Position numbers and translations under genes: made by a program. Below are positions 53,085 through 61,915 of a stretch of 64,000 nt of DNA, in pieces. Below the pieces are notes generated by a model. The model was not told where the DNA came from. It saw only the letters and a list, made by a program, of their open reading frames with translations, and made no database searches. This DNA is from Streptomyces sp. NBC_00670 (GTDB lineage: Bacteria; Actinomycetota; Actinomycetes; Streptomycetales; Streptomycetaceae), in assembly GCF_036226765.1 (NCBI RefSeq), contig NZ_CP109017.1, forward strand, positions 5,271,001-5,335,000. The letters are read 5' to 3'. Positions within the stretch are counted from its first letter, which is position 1, and each line of letters opens with the position of its first letter.

Positions 53085-54254
53085 TCAGGCGAGACGCTGC
53101 TGCCAGCGCAGCGCCGGATCGTCGCTGATCCAGTACGTGTGGGTTTTGGCGGTGATGTGGAGCCGTACGGCGGTGATGTCGGGGCTGCCCGCGTCCTGCC
53201 ACGCGATGAGCGACCGCTCGATCTCGTCCCACAGGCACACGGGGCCGCCCTGCCGGACGGTCCAGCCGTCGTCGCCGAAGGCGAATGCGGCAAAGGACTC
53301 GCGCTCCGGATCGAAGACGTACAGCAGCCGGGTGCCGTCGCCCGCCGCCGCGCGGACGAACTGTGCGCCGGGGGCGGCGAGCTGGGCGAGGAAGGCGGGC
53401 ATCCACTCCTCCAGGAGGACGGGCGCCACCTTCGCCTCCCGCTCGCTGTCGGCGTAGGCGGTACGGGCGGACAGATCACCCGTCACCGGTACCGCCGCCT
53501 GGGACCTTGCCTGCATGAACGAGGACCGGCCGATGATCCGGCCCTCGGCGCTGCCGTCCTCCCCGACGGTGACCTTCGCGAGGCCGGTGCCGTAGGACCA
53601 TGCCCCGCCGATGGTGGCCAGGACGGTCCCACCGGGCCTGGTCTGCCTGATCCAGGTGTAGGGGATGCGGCGAACGGCGCAGGTGGCGATCGTCCGGTCG
53701 TACGGAGCACGGCGCGGGTGCCCGAGCAGCCCGTCCCCGGTCACGGTCCACGTCGAGAACCCGGCCGCTTCCAGCGCGGCATCCGCACGGGCAGCCACCG
53801 CCGGATCCACCTCGACGGTCGTGACGTTGTCTTCGCCGAGCCGGTGACACATCAGCGCGGCGGAGTAGCCGGTGCCTGTGCCGATCTCCAGGACACGGTG
53901 CCCGTCCTCCACGTCCAGCTGCTCGATCATGTCGACAACGGTGACCGGGGTCGTGGACGAAGAGGTGGGCGAGCCCGCCACGGGATCAGGTGCCCGATCG
54001 GCGGTCAGACGTCCGTCGAGCTGGGTGACCAGCGACTTGTCGCTGTACACGATTCGCGCCCATTCCGCCGGGTCGGCTCCCACCGCGGTGACCGGCCGCC
54101 AGCGCCCTCCGTCCACGGGCAGGAAGATTCCGGGGCGTAGGAACAGCTCGCGCGGCACGGCCTCCACCGCGGCGCGCCACCGGGGCGTCCTCAGCACGCC
54201 GGCCTTTTCCAGCCGGTCGGCGAGGGCCCGCCGCTCGGGTGCGGTGTCGGTCAT
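53085..54254 (-). CDS. tgmC: PIMT-like methyltransferase of a graspetide cluster
   Basis: 389 residues from ATG 54254, overlapping the ATP-grasp stop by 4 bases (ATGA). The N-terminal 220 residues follow protein-L-isoaspartate methyltransferase: PRELFLRPGIFLP, YSDKSLVTQLDG, the motif region PVTVVDMIEQLDVEDGHRVLEIGTGTGYSAALMC (SAM site), then TVEVDPAVAARADAAL and GGTVLATIGGAW. About 150 extra C-terminal residues set it apart from housekeeping PIMT (about 210) and match graspetide-associated enzymes. In characterised relatives (fuscimiditide) the enzyme methylates a core Asp, giving an aspartimide. Whether this one does the same is inferred. Confidence 0.88.
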   Translation of the reverse strand: MTDTAPERRALADRLEKAGVLRTPRWRAAVEAVPRELFLRPGIFLPVDGGRWRPVTAVGADPAEWARIVYSDKSLVTQLDGRLTADRAPDPVAGSPTSSSTTPVTVVDMIEQLDVEDGHRVLEIGTGTGYSAALMCHRLGEDNVTTVEVDPAVAARADAALEAAGFSTWTVTGDGLLGHPRRAPYDRTIATCAVRRIPYTWIRQTRPGGTVLATIGGAWSYGTGLAKVTVGEDGSAEGRIIGRSSFMQARSQAAVPVTGDLSARTAYADSEREAKVAPVLLEEWMPAFLAQLAAPGAQFVRAAAGDGTRLLYVFDPERESFAAFAFGDDGWTVRQGGPVCLWDEIERSLIAWQDAGSPDITAVRLHITAKTHTYWISDDPALRWQQRLA

Positions 54255-55216
54255 CGGAAGTCTCCTCGTGTCAACAGGTCGGCGAAGGCGGCGGCCATCC
54301 TCAATCCGGTGCTCTCCTCCAGCCAGCCCCACTGGCCGTTCGGATTCAGCTCCAGCCACCAGAGGCCACCCGCTCGGTCCACGGCGAAGTCGAAGCTTCC
54401 GGAGACCAGCCCGAAGTGATCCAGGTACGCAAGGAGAGCTTTGTCCACATGGTGGGGGAGGTCCACCACGGTGTAGGACAAGGCGGAATAGTCCTTGCGC
54501 CAGTCCAGCAGTCCGGAATCGATCCGTACGGCGAAGACCCGCCTACCGACCACCAGCACCCGCAGGTCGGCGATCTTGTCCACGCGGGCCTGGAAGAGGT
54601 GGGGTGTCACGCGCACGCCGTCATCGATCTCGGCAGCCGTGACCGGCTCCGCCCACCCCGTCACCGGAACCCCGTCCCGCTCGTACGGGGTCCACCGCAG
54701 CGTCTTGTAGATCACGTGCCTGTGGGCGACGGCGAACTCACGGGCCTCTGCCGGGTCGTTGGTCACCAGCGTCGGCGGGATGGTGAGGCCGAGGCGCTGA
54801 GCGAGCGCGAGCTGGGCGGGTTTGTAGTCCGCGGCGGCGTTGCGGAGTGGATGATTGACCCACAGCGGACCATCGAGGGCGTAGAGGGTGCCCCCGAGCC
54901 CGTAGCGCACCTGCGCTGCCGCGAATCGCGCGTCCTCGTCGCCCAGGTGCGGGAAGGCGGGCCAGACGGGGCGACGCCAGTACACCGCCCGTAACAGGGC
55001 CAGGTCGGCGGTCCTCGACGGGGTGCGGAGCTGCCCGGTCACAGGGGCCGGGCAGGCACCGAACCGAGCCGAGACCGTCAGGCTCGCGCCTATGTCGGCG
55101 GGATTGAACCTGACCACCGGCACACCGCGCCGGTTGAGTTCGGTGATCACCATGTCGGCGGTGATGTCGTCCGCCTCGGTGGCCACCAGGACCGGCCTCT
55201 GGTCGGTCGCGTTCAC
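54251..55216 (-). CDS. tgmB: ATP-grasp ribosomal peptide maturase (omega-ester/amide ligase)
   Basis: 321 residues from GTG 55216, overlapping the precursor stop (GTGA). MvdD/TgmB-type ATP-grasp fold that joins Asp/Glu side chains to Ser/Thr or Lys side chains in a precursor peptide. N-domain: VLVATEADDITADMVITELNRRGVPVVRFNP. Peptide-recognition region around AVYWRRPVWPAF. ATP-binding: HVIYKTLRWTPYE, LFQARVDKIADLRVLVVG and the Mg-binding SGSFDFAVDRAGGLWWLELNPNGQWGW. Leu75 is encoded by TTA (54994-54992), so translation should depend on the bldA tRNA. Confidence 0.93.
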   Translation of the reverse strand: MNATDQRPVLVATEADDITADMVITELNRRGVPVVRFNPADIGASLTVSARFGACPAPVTGQLRTPSRTADLALLRAVYWRRPVWPAFPHLGDEDARFAAAQVRYGLGGTLYALDGPLWVNHPLRNAAADYKPAQLALAQRLGLTIPPTLVTNDPAEAREFAVAHRHVIYKTLRWTPYERDGVPVTGWAEPVTAAEIDDGVRVTPHLFQARVDKIADLRVLVVGRRVFAVRIDSGLLDWRKDYSALSYTVVDLPHHVDKALLAYLDHFGLVSGSFDFAVDRAGGLWWLELNPNGQWGWLEESTGLRMAAAFADLLTRGDFR

Positions 55217-55476
55217 TCGTCCTGCTGACTGTCCTGGTCGTGGCCCTGGTCGGGCGCGGAGTCGGAGTTCGTCGTCGTGGAGGTCTCAGTGGCGGAGCTG
55301 GTGCCGTGCTTGCCCATCTCGACCACGTGGCCGAAACGGTCGCGGTACACGCCGGCCTGGGTCTCCGGGTCGATGGTGACCGTGGCATGCGGGCGGCGAA
55401 CGGTGGCCGGGTACGGCGCGAGTCGGCCGGCACCCCAGGGACGGGCGCTCGTGAGTGGCTCAGCGGAAGTGGTCAC
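55213..55476 (-). CDS. tgmA: Graspetide precursor peptide
   Basis: 87 residues from GTG 55476, with GAGGAG five bases ahead. The leader has SARPWGAGRLAPYPATVRRP and TIDPETQAGVYRDRFGHVVE, the features of actinomycete ATP-grasp target peptides (a PF14408-like family). The core, from about residue 56, starts GKHGTSSATETSTTT and continues with Asn, Ser and six acidic residues among Gln and His, ending QDSQQDE. Eleven Ser/Thr and seven Asp/Glu are available for ester linkages. It is followed by the ligase and the methyltransferase with 4-bp overlaps. No cleavage protease or exporter is adjacent. Confidence 0.9.
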   Translation of the reverse strand: MTTSAEPLTSARPWGAGRLAPYPATVRRPHATVTIDPETQAGVYRDRFGHVVEMGKHGTSSATETSTTTNSDSAPDQGHDQDSQQDE

Positions 55477-55730
55477 GAAAGCTCCTCGGAGTCGGTTCGG
55501 GTGGACTGACGGAGTGACGGCTGTCCGCACGTGCCGCAGCGTGGCTGCGCGGGGCGGCTCTCCTCCACGTCACCGGAGGACGGGAAAACGCTGCTCCTCG
55601 GCGGCTCTGTCGAGTCAACGGCCAATCACGGAGCGGAACCAGGTGATTCCGATACGTACGGCAGGCGTGACCCCGGTGATTTTTACCTTCGAGGTGTCAC
55701 GGTCGATGTCGGCACGGCTACCTTCGAGTC
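55477..55730. promoter_or_regulatory. Divergent promoter region of the graspetide cluster and its regulator
   Basis: TACCTTCGAG occurs at 55684-55693 and 55719-55728, 35 bases apart. The second copy is a fitting -10 (TACCTT) for a leaderless transcript beginning at GTG 55731. On the minus strand TTGACT (55618-55613) could be a -35 for the precursor, without a clear -10. Function of the repeat as a regulator site is inferred. Confidence 0.45.
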
Positions 55731-56985
55731 GTGGCAGAGAACCGCGAACTCGCAGCCGTGTTGGCTGAGGCCCGGATAAGCCAGGCGGAGTTGGCCCGGC
55801 GCGTCAACGCGGAGATCGACGCACTGACAGGTCAGGTAGGACATGTCACCGACCGGGACGTGCGCCGGTGGCTCACGGGCGCGACCCGTTGGCCACAAGC
55901 GAAGCAGCGGTTATGCATCGAAAAGGTCCTTGGGCGTTCGGCGATCGACTTGGGTTTCGTTCCCCGGCCCGGAAACGCGGCACCAGCATCTTCGGAGGAC
56001 CCCGTGCACCGTCGTGCCTTCATCACCGCTGCCACCGGGACCGCCGTTGCCGCGACAGTCGGCGCCTCGCGACCCCGTCTCGGCCAGAGCGACGTGCGCC
56101 GTTTCCACGCCCAGCACGCCGAGATCATCGCCCAGGATCAGGCGGTCGGCGGGGCTCGCAGCGTCGAGAACCACGCCGTCGAACTGGCGATGCGCATCAA
56201 GTCGTCGCTGGCCGGAGGGGCAGCCACGTCCACGTGGGTACGGACCAGGCTGTACGCCCTCGCCTCGGACGTCCTGTGCTCCGCGGCTTTCGCCGCGATC
56301 GACGCCCAGGCCCGTACCCGCGCTCGCAGACACCTGGACTCTGCCGTCACATTCGCCGGGCTTTCCGGCGACAGCGAGACCCAGTATCACGTCTGGAACC
56401 ACCTCGCGATGGTGGCCGGCCAACGAGGCGACTACGCGGAGGGGGTTGCCGCAGCCGACGCGGCCAAGAGCCTTCCCATCGCGAAGAAGGACCCCCTGTA
56501 CGTTTCTCTGGCGCACATGCGCGGTGCTCACGCACATGCGGGCGGCGGTGACAGAAGTGCCGCTCTCCGCGCCCTCACCGCAGCCGAGCGGACGTTCGGT
56601 CGGCACGCTGACGCGAAGCGACCCCCCCTGGATCGAGTTCTACGACGAGGCCGAACTCGACGGGCTGACCTCGATCGTGTGGTTGCGCCTCGGAGAACCC
56701 GACCGCGCGGAATATCACCTGCATCGGACACTCGGCGCCCTCCACTCCGACCGTGTCCGCAACCGCGCCTACTACGTCGCGCACCTGTCTCTGGCGCAGG
56801 CCAGGCAGGGAGACCTGGCACTGGCCTGTAGTACCGGCGATCAAGCTGCCGAACTCCTGGCCAAGGTCCGCGGATCAAAACGCACGACGGACACCCTGGC
56901 GAACGTACGCAAGCTCGTGGTGTCGTCGGGCTCAAGGGAGCTCGGCGCTCTGAACTGTACGGAGAGGGCACAGGCGTGGATCTGA
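55731..56985 (+). CDS. HTH-TPR regulator of the graspetide locus, frameshifted at a C7 tract
   Basis: GTG 55731 starts a helix-turn-helix domain (LAEARISQAELARRVN...HVTDRDVRRWLTG), then a PVHRRAFITAATGTAVAAT linker common in Streptomyces XRE/TPR regulators, then helical TPR-like repeats. At 56622-56628 seven C residues throw the frame off after HADAKRPP. Deleting one C continues into WIEFYDEAELDGLTSIVWLRLGEPDRAEYHLHRTL and a natural TPR end at 56985, just past the acetyltransferase start. As it stands the protein continues in the wrong frame to 56831. Leu61 is a TTA codon (55911-55913). It is divergent from the precursor operon and probably controls it. Confidence 0.8.
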
Positions 56986-57497
56986 AGACCTATACGCACA
57001 AGGACGCTGCCGAGATCCGGGAGATGCTTCTCGACATGCACGACGCGGTGTACGACGGGGAGGAGGACTGTTTCCACGAGAGGGAACGCTTCGCCTGGTT
57101 CGTCGACCACTGGAGCGGCAAGAAGAGCTGGTCCTGCGTGGTCGGATTCGAGGAGGGCGCACCAACCGGGTTCGCCTATGGTGCGGCCTTCGACTCCGGG
57201 GGCTGGTGGAAGGGCTCGGACCGCCCCGCCTCCGTCGCTCCCGAAGCGACGGCATTCGCCCTGTCCGAACTCATGGTGCTGGAGAGGTGGCGAAAGACCG
57301 GCGTCTCCACCCGGCTCCACGAGGCGCTGCTCGACAGCCGAGACGAGGACATCGCCACCCTGCTGGTCGACGTGACGCACCCGAAGGTTCGAGCGCTCTA
57401 CGAGACCTGGAGCTACGAACAGATCGGCGAACAGAAGCCGTTCGACGACTCTCCCACGTTCGCGATCATGGTCAAGCGGCTCACCGCGCCCGCCTGA
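56976..57497 (+). CDS. GNAT-family N-acetyltransferase
   Basis: 173 residues from GTG 56976, overlapping the restored end of the regulator by 10 bases, so the two are coupled. GNAT features: TYTHKDAAEIREMLLDMHDAVY, the strand AFALSELMVLERWRKTGVSTRLHEALL (acetyl-CoA loop ERWRKTGVST) and LLVDVTHPKVRALYETWSYEQIG. It may be a tailoring or self-protection enzyme for the peptide made next to it, or act elsewhere; the sequence gives no substrate. Confidence 0.87.
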   Translation: MDLKTYTHKDAAEIREMLLDMHDAVYDGEEDCFHERERFAWFVDHWSGKKSWSCVVGFEEGAPTGFAYGAAFDSGGWWKGSDRPASVAPEATAFALSELMVLERWRKTGVSTRLHEALLDSRDEDIATLLVDVTHPKVRALYETWSYEQIGEQKPFDDSPTFAIMVKRLTAPA

Positions 57498-57614
57498 CGG
57501 CCATGGCCGACCGGTGGCAGCGGCGGTCGGCCGGCCTTTTGGCCGCGTAGCGGTGGATTCCTGTACGCCCATGGGGGCGGCAGCTGAGACGGCCCCGACC
57601 CGCCCCGCCGCGCG

Positions 57615-58523
57615 TCAAGGCACAAGCGGTACGCCACCGTCCGCTGCGCCCGGCTGCCCGGGGATGAGCGGGAGCGGGGCCCGCGCCTTCCCGGCGCCGA
57701 ACATGAGACTGGACGGCTGCTGCGTCCGCCGGTCGGACACGACGATCCCGCCCCGCCACTTGCCCACGGGGTCCTGGTACCGGAATTGCAGCTTCTTGAG
57801 CCGCGCGCCGAACTGCTCACGCAACGGCTGGTAGGCGTCGTCGCAGTGGACGTTCCACGTCACGTCGGAGAGGTAGGCGTGACAGGCGATGGGGAAGAGC
57901 AGCGACGAGACCAAGAGGTCCGCGACCTGAAGAAGCGTGTGCGTGTCACTGTGACCAAAAACGGGTGACTCGATGACCCCGCGCAGGCTGTCACCGCCTG
58001 CCCGGTACTTGCGTGTGGTCACACAGTGCACATTGGGCGCGTTCTTCACCTTCGTGCGGCTGTCGAGCACCATCATGCCGCGCGAGTGCTCATGGGCGAG
58101 CTGTGCCTGGAAGGTCTCGTTCAGCGCGGCGACGGAGGCGGGATAGACCCCGGACTCGTCGAAGGCCAGCCCCTCCTCCTTGATCCACACACGGGCGAGG
58201 ACGCGGGCTTCGTGGCCCTCCAGTATGTCGAGCAGCGAAGCCACCAGATCCATGGCCGCACGTCGCCAGTTGTGGTTGCCGGCGCGGAGGTTCTTGCGGA
58301 CGTCCGAGCCCTTGATCTCGTGCTGGATCACCTCGGAGAGCTGCTCCGCGTTCTGTAACTGCGGCCGGTAGTGCTTCTTCACGTCGAGAAAAGCCCAGGT
58401 CAGGGACTTGACGTGGTTGCGGGGCACGGTGAAGCCACCGACGACGAGCACGGGAGGGGCGTCGGGTCTCGCGGGGTCGAGTGTCTGGCCATTGCCCGCC
58501 TCGTCGATGTAGCACAGATGCAC
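57615..58523 (-). CDS. DUF3800-domain protein
   Basis: 302 residues from GTG 58523 with GGAGG four bases ahead. The N-terminus HLCYIDEAGNG is the signature of DUF3800, an RNase H-like fold with a conserved Asp/Glu. Late acidic motifs, MMVLDSRTKVKN and SDTHTLLQVADLLVSS, fit the same fold. Such proteins are often found in mobile and defence regions; biochemical role unproved. Leu56 is TTA (58358-58356), again pointing to bldA. It converges with the acetyltransferase gene, leaving 117 bases between them. Confidence 0.85.
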   Translation of the reverse strand: MHLCYIDEAGNGQTLDPARPDAPPVLVVGGFTVPRNHVKSLTWAFLDVKKHYRPQLQNAEQLSEVIQHEIKGSDVRKNLRAGNHNWRRAAMDLVASLLDILEGHEARVLARVWIKEEGLAFDESGVYPASVAALNETFQAQLAHEHSRGMMVLDSRTKVKNAPNVHCVTTRKYRAGGDSLRGVIESPVFGHSDTHTLLQVADLLVSSLLFPIACHAYLSDVTWNVHCDDAYQPLREQFGARLKKLQFRYQDPVGKWRGGIVVSDRRTQQPSSLMFGAGKARAPLPLIPGQPGAADGGVPLVP

Positions 58524-58686
58524 CGAACCTCCCCGGAACACGTCTGTGGCCGCCCCCGAAGGGACGGCCACAGGGTCTGCGCAGCCATATGCGCGGTGTT
58601 TTGCTTGCTGAGCTCGATCCTGCCAAGACGGCTACGGACGGTCAAGCCAGGTGTCACACACGGTTGACCGGCGGGTCGGGTTTCGG

Positions 58687-58890
58687 TCAGCCCTGGCGGC
58701 GGGCGAGGCCTAGGAAGGCGGACCAGGTGGTGGGGCGTACGGCGAGGATGGCGCGGGTGGGTGTCTTGGAGTCGCGAATGTGGATGGTGGCAGGGGAGGG
58801 GGCGATCTCGACGCATTCGCCGCCGGCGCCGCCGCTGTAACTGCTTTTGATCCAGCGGAGGGAACTGATCTCGGACCGCTCGGTGTTCAT
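58687..58890 (-). CDS. DUF397 protein
   Basis: 67 residues. DUF397 signature: LRWIKSSYSGGAGGECVEIA, then IHIRDSKTPTRAILAV and WSAFLGLARR. Its start overlaps the stop of the upstream XRE gene by 4 bases (ATGA). In Streptomyces, DUF397 proteins are paired with XRE/DUF5753 regulators as antagonistic partners (BldB/WhiJ-type systems). Acts in the cytoplasm. Confidence 0.93.
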   Translation of the reverse strand: MNTERSEISSLRWIKSSYSGGAGGECVEIAPSPATIHIRDSKTPTRAILAVRPTTWSAFLGLARRQG

Positions 58891-59732
58891 AGATCTCCTT
58901 GCAGCAGCTTCTCGATATGACGCAGGGAATCGGCAGGGGACAGGGCCTGAGCTCGCAGGATTCCATACCTGATGGTCATGCCGCGCACAGGTTCGCGATC
59001 CGCGATCACTCGGCCGTTGCCCTGGCTCTCGATGTACGCGACCGGGTCTCCGCCTTGGGGCGTCATGAGAGTGAACGGGCCATCCGCTCCTGAGTGGTCC
59101 ACGCTCCGGGTCGGCATCACCTGGATCTCCACATTGGGATTCTCCCCTACGAGGCGCAAGTGTTCGAGCTGCCCTCGTAGTACGTGCACGCTACCGAAGG
59201 GCCGTTGCAACACCGACTCCTCGATCACGAAGCTCAGAGTGGGCGCGGGTTTACGATCGAGGAGCTTGTGCCGGGCCATCCGCGCCGAAACCATCTGCTC
59301 GATCTCCGAGTCGGGCCGACGCGGGCGCCACACGGTGAACATGGTCTTCGCGTACTCCTCCGTCTGTAGAAGCCCCGGGATCGCGAGGGCGGCGTACGCG
59401 TGGAACTCGACGGCCTCCTCCTCGATCCGCGCCGCGTCGCGGAAGAAGGCTGGGTACCGGGTGAGCGCCACCGGCCGCTTCATGGCGAGCAGCATTCCCT
59501 CGGCATCCAGCAGTTGATCGAGCCGGTCGATGGTGTTGGGGCGTGCGATGCGTCGGCCCTGCTCGATAGCCGCCATCTGAGCCTCGCTGTACCCGAGGAG
59601 CTGCGCCAGGGCAGCCTGGGTGTGTCCGGCCCGCTCGCGGAGGATCTTGATCTGCTTGCCGAACGACCGCAGCAGTTCGTCGGCCGGGTCCTCGCTCCGC
59701 CGTGTGGCGGTCTGCTCCGGAATCTGCGTCAT
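58887..59732 (-). CDS. XRE-family regulator with DUF5753 domain (WhiJ-like)
   Basis: 281 residues from ATG 59732 (GGAGGGAAG ahead); in-frame upstream codons are non-coding in character. HTH at 22-75: FGKQIKILRERAGHTQAALAQLLGYSEAQMAAIEQGRRIARP. The remainder is DUF5753: EFHAYAALAIPGLLQTEEYAKTMF, ARHKLLDRKPAPTLSFVIEESVLQRPFG, GPFTLMTPQGGDPVAYIE. With DUF397 downstream and an anti-sigma-type ATPase divergent, it forms a classic three-gene Streptomyces module used in developmental control. Confidence 0.94.
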   Translation of the reverse strand: MTQIPEQTATRRSEDPADELLRSFGKQIKILRERAGHTQAALAQLLGYSEAQMAAIEQGRRIARPNTIDRLDQLLDAEGMLLAMKRPVALTRYPAFFRDAARIEEEAVEFHAYAALAIPGLLQTEEYAKTMFTVWRPRRPDSEIEQMVSARMARHKLLDRKPAPTLSFVIEESVLQRPFGSVHVLRGQLEHLRLVGENPNVEIQVMPTRSVDHSGADGPFTLMTPQGGDPVAYIESQGNGRVIADREPVRGMTIRYGILRAQALSPADSLRHIEKLLQGDL

Positions 59733-59857
59733 GGATCTTCCCTCCAGTACCTGGCTCACCACCGACCCCGACAGGGCACCCACCGCAGCCATACAGCGAC
59801 GCTGTGTGAGGATGTCGTTGCTGGTCAAGGTAAACGCGTCGGCCCACGCTCGTGGCC

Positions 59858-60322
59858 ATGACCACAGAAACGCACTCTTCCGAGGACACCGGTCGATACC
59901 TGTTGTCCGTGAGGGAGTTCCGCATGACCTTCACGGCGACACCCCGTGGCGCCCGCTTGGCCCGCAGGCTCGCCTCCCACCGTCTCGACGCCTGGGGCCA
60001 CCCGTACGAGTCCGACCTGAACACCACGGTGACCCTGATCGTGGCGGAGCTCGCCGCGAACGCCGTGACGCATGGCCGCGTACCTGGCCGTGACTTCAGG
60101 CTGGGCCTGTGGCTCGACCCGGCCGCGGGACTCGTACGGGTGGAAGTGACGGACACCCGGGGCGACCGTATGCCGCCGGAGTCGCCCTCACTGCCGTCCG
60201 AGCCGGACGCAGAGACGGGCCGCGGCTTGTGTCTGGTCGTGGCGCTGGCGAGCCGCTGGGCGGTGGTGCCGCGCACGGACGGAGGTCCGGGCAAGACGGT
60301 ACGCGCGGAGGTCTACGTCTGA
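59858..60322 (+). CDS. Anti-sigma-factor-like ATP-binding protein
   Basis: 154 residues from ATG 59858; GTG 59852 is the alternative, and neither has a clear ribosome box. HATPase_c fold of the RsbW/SpoIIAB type: TVTLIVAELAANAVTHGRVPGRDF (N box), VEVTDTRGDRMP (G1) and ETGRGLCLVVALASRWAVV (G2). No kinase partner is seen. It is divergent from the XRE gene, completing the XRE-DUF397-ATPase set. The 125 bases between them should hold both promoters. Confidence 0.9.
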   Translation: MTTETHSSEDTGRYLLSVREFRMTFTATPRGARLARRLASHRLDAWGHPYESDLNTTVTLIVAELAANAVTHGRVPGRDFRLGLWLDPAAGLVRVEVTDTRGDRMPPESPSLPSEPDAETGRGLCLVVALASRWAVVPRTDGGPGKTVRAEVYV

Positions 60323-60394
60323 GGGCACGGTGGGGTTGGGGCAGGAACTGCAAGACGATCTGCTCCGGGCCTCAGGGGTCGTAGGATCCTCCGT

Positions 60395-61915
60395 GTGATT
60401 ACGGGCGAACTGAAGAGCAAGGTGGGGCGCGTCTGGGACGCGTTCTGGTCGGGCGGCATCTCCAACCCGCTGGAGGTGATGGAGCAGATCACCTATCTGC
60501 TCTTCATCAAGCGGCTGGACGAGATCCAGACCCGCAAGGACCGCAAGGCGACCGCGACGGGCAAGGCCGACCCGGCCCCCTTCTTCTCCAAGGACCAGCA
60601 GGATCTGCGCTGGCAGAACTTCAAGGTCAAGGACCCCGAGATCATGTACGGGCTCGTCGCCGACGGCGTCTTCCCGTACCTGCGCCGCATGGGCGGAGAC
60701 GAATCGACGTACTCCCACCACATGAGGGACGCCCGGTTCACGATCCCGGGCCCCAACCTTCTGGCGAAGGTCGTCGACCTGCTCGACGACATCTCCATGG
60801 ACAGCAGCGACACCAAGGGCGACATCTACGAGTACCTGCTCGCGAAGATCGCCACGTCCGGCCAGAACGGCCAGTTCCGGACGCCGCGCCACATCATCGA
60901 CCTGATGGTCGAGATGACCCAGCCGGGGCCCCGCGACGAGATCTGCGACCCGGCGTGCGGCACGGCCGGCTTCCTGGTGCAGGCGGCGTCGTACGTGCAA
61001 CGGGTGCATCGCGACGAGCTGCTCGACAAGAAGCAGCGAGAGCACTTCAACGAGTCGATGTTCCACGGCTTCGACTTCGACTCCACGATGCTGCGCATCG
61101 GCTCGATGAACATGCTGCTGCACGGCATCGAGAGCCCGGACATCCGCTACCGCGACTCGCTCGCGGAAAGCGCGGCCGGCGAGGCCGAGCGCTACTCGCT
61201 GATCTTGGCGAACCCCCCCTTCGCAGGGAGCCTGGACTACGAGTCCACGGCGGTGGACCTCCAGCGCATCGTCAAGACGAAGAAGACGGAGCTGCTGTTC
61301 CTGGCCCTGTTCCTGCGACTCCTGAAGCCCGGTGGCCGGGCCGCCGTCATCGTCCCCGACGGCGTGCTGTTCGGTTCGACGAAGGCACACAAGGAACTGC
61401 GCCGCATCCTGGTGGAGGAACAGCAACTTCAGGGGGTGGTCAAGCTCCCGAGTGGCGTGTTCAAACCGTACGCCGGTGTCTCGACGGCGATCCTTTTCTT
61501 CACCAAGACTGAGTCAGGCGGCACGGATCACGTCTGGTTCTACGACGTGCAGGCGGATGGCCTGAGCCTGGACGACAAGCGCAACGCACTGCTCCCGGAG
61601 GACCGCCTGGGTGTCCGCCCGCAGGGCGACCCGCTGACGCCGGACGAACTCCTGAAGAACAACCTCCCGGACGTCCTGGCCCGCTGGCAGGAACGGGACG
61701 GTGCAGAGCGGGACCGGGCGAGGACCGAGCAGAGCTTCTGCGTACCCAAGGCGGACATCGCGGCCCAGGGCTACGACCTTTCCCTGAACCGCTACAAGGA
61801 GATCGTCCACGAGGAGATCGTGACGCGAGCGCCGGCCGAGATCTTGGCGGATCTGGAGCAGTTGAACGAGGAGATCGCCAAGAGCACCGAGGAACTGAAA
61901 GGGATGCTGGCGTGA
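60395..61915 (+). CDS. hsdM: Type I restriction-modification methyltransferase subunit HsdM
   Basis: 506 residues from GTG 60395, AGGA seven bases ahead. N6-adenine methyltransferase of the HsdM2S complex. N-terminal helical domain ITGELKSKVGRVWDAFWSG; SAM motif I DPACGTAGFLVQ at 185; FHGFDFDSTMLRIGSMNM; catalytic motif IV NPPF at 273-276 in LANPPFAGSLDY. The C-terminal helices (ILADLEQLNEEIAKSTEELKGML) contact HsdS. Stop overlaps the hsdS start by 4 bases (GTGA). Codon use is ordinary high-GC. Confidence 0.95.
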   Translation: MITGELKSKVGRVWDAFWSGGISNPLEVMEQITYLLFIKRLDEIQTRKDRKATATGKADPAPFFSKDQQDLRWQNFKVKDPEIMYGLVADGVFPYLRRMGGDESTYSHHMRDARFTIPGPNLLAKVVDLLDDISMDSSDTKGDIYEYLLAKIATSGQNGQFRTPRHIIDLMVEMTQPGPRDEICDPACGTAGFLVQAASYVQRVHRDELLDKKQREHFNESMFHGFDFDSTMLRIGSMNMLLHGIESPDIRYRDSLAESAAGEAERYSLILANPPFAGSLDYESTAVDLQRIVKTKKTELLFLALFLRLLKPGGRAAVIVPDGVLFGSTKAHKELRRILVEEQQLQGVVKLPSGVFKPYAGVSTAILFFTKTESGGTDHVWFYDVQADGLSLDDKRNALLPEDRLGVRPQGDPLTPDELLKNNLPDVLARWQERDGAERDRARTEQSFCVPKADIAAQGYDLSLNRYKEIVHEEIVTRAPAEILADLEQLNEEIAKSTEELKGMLA

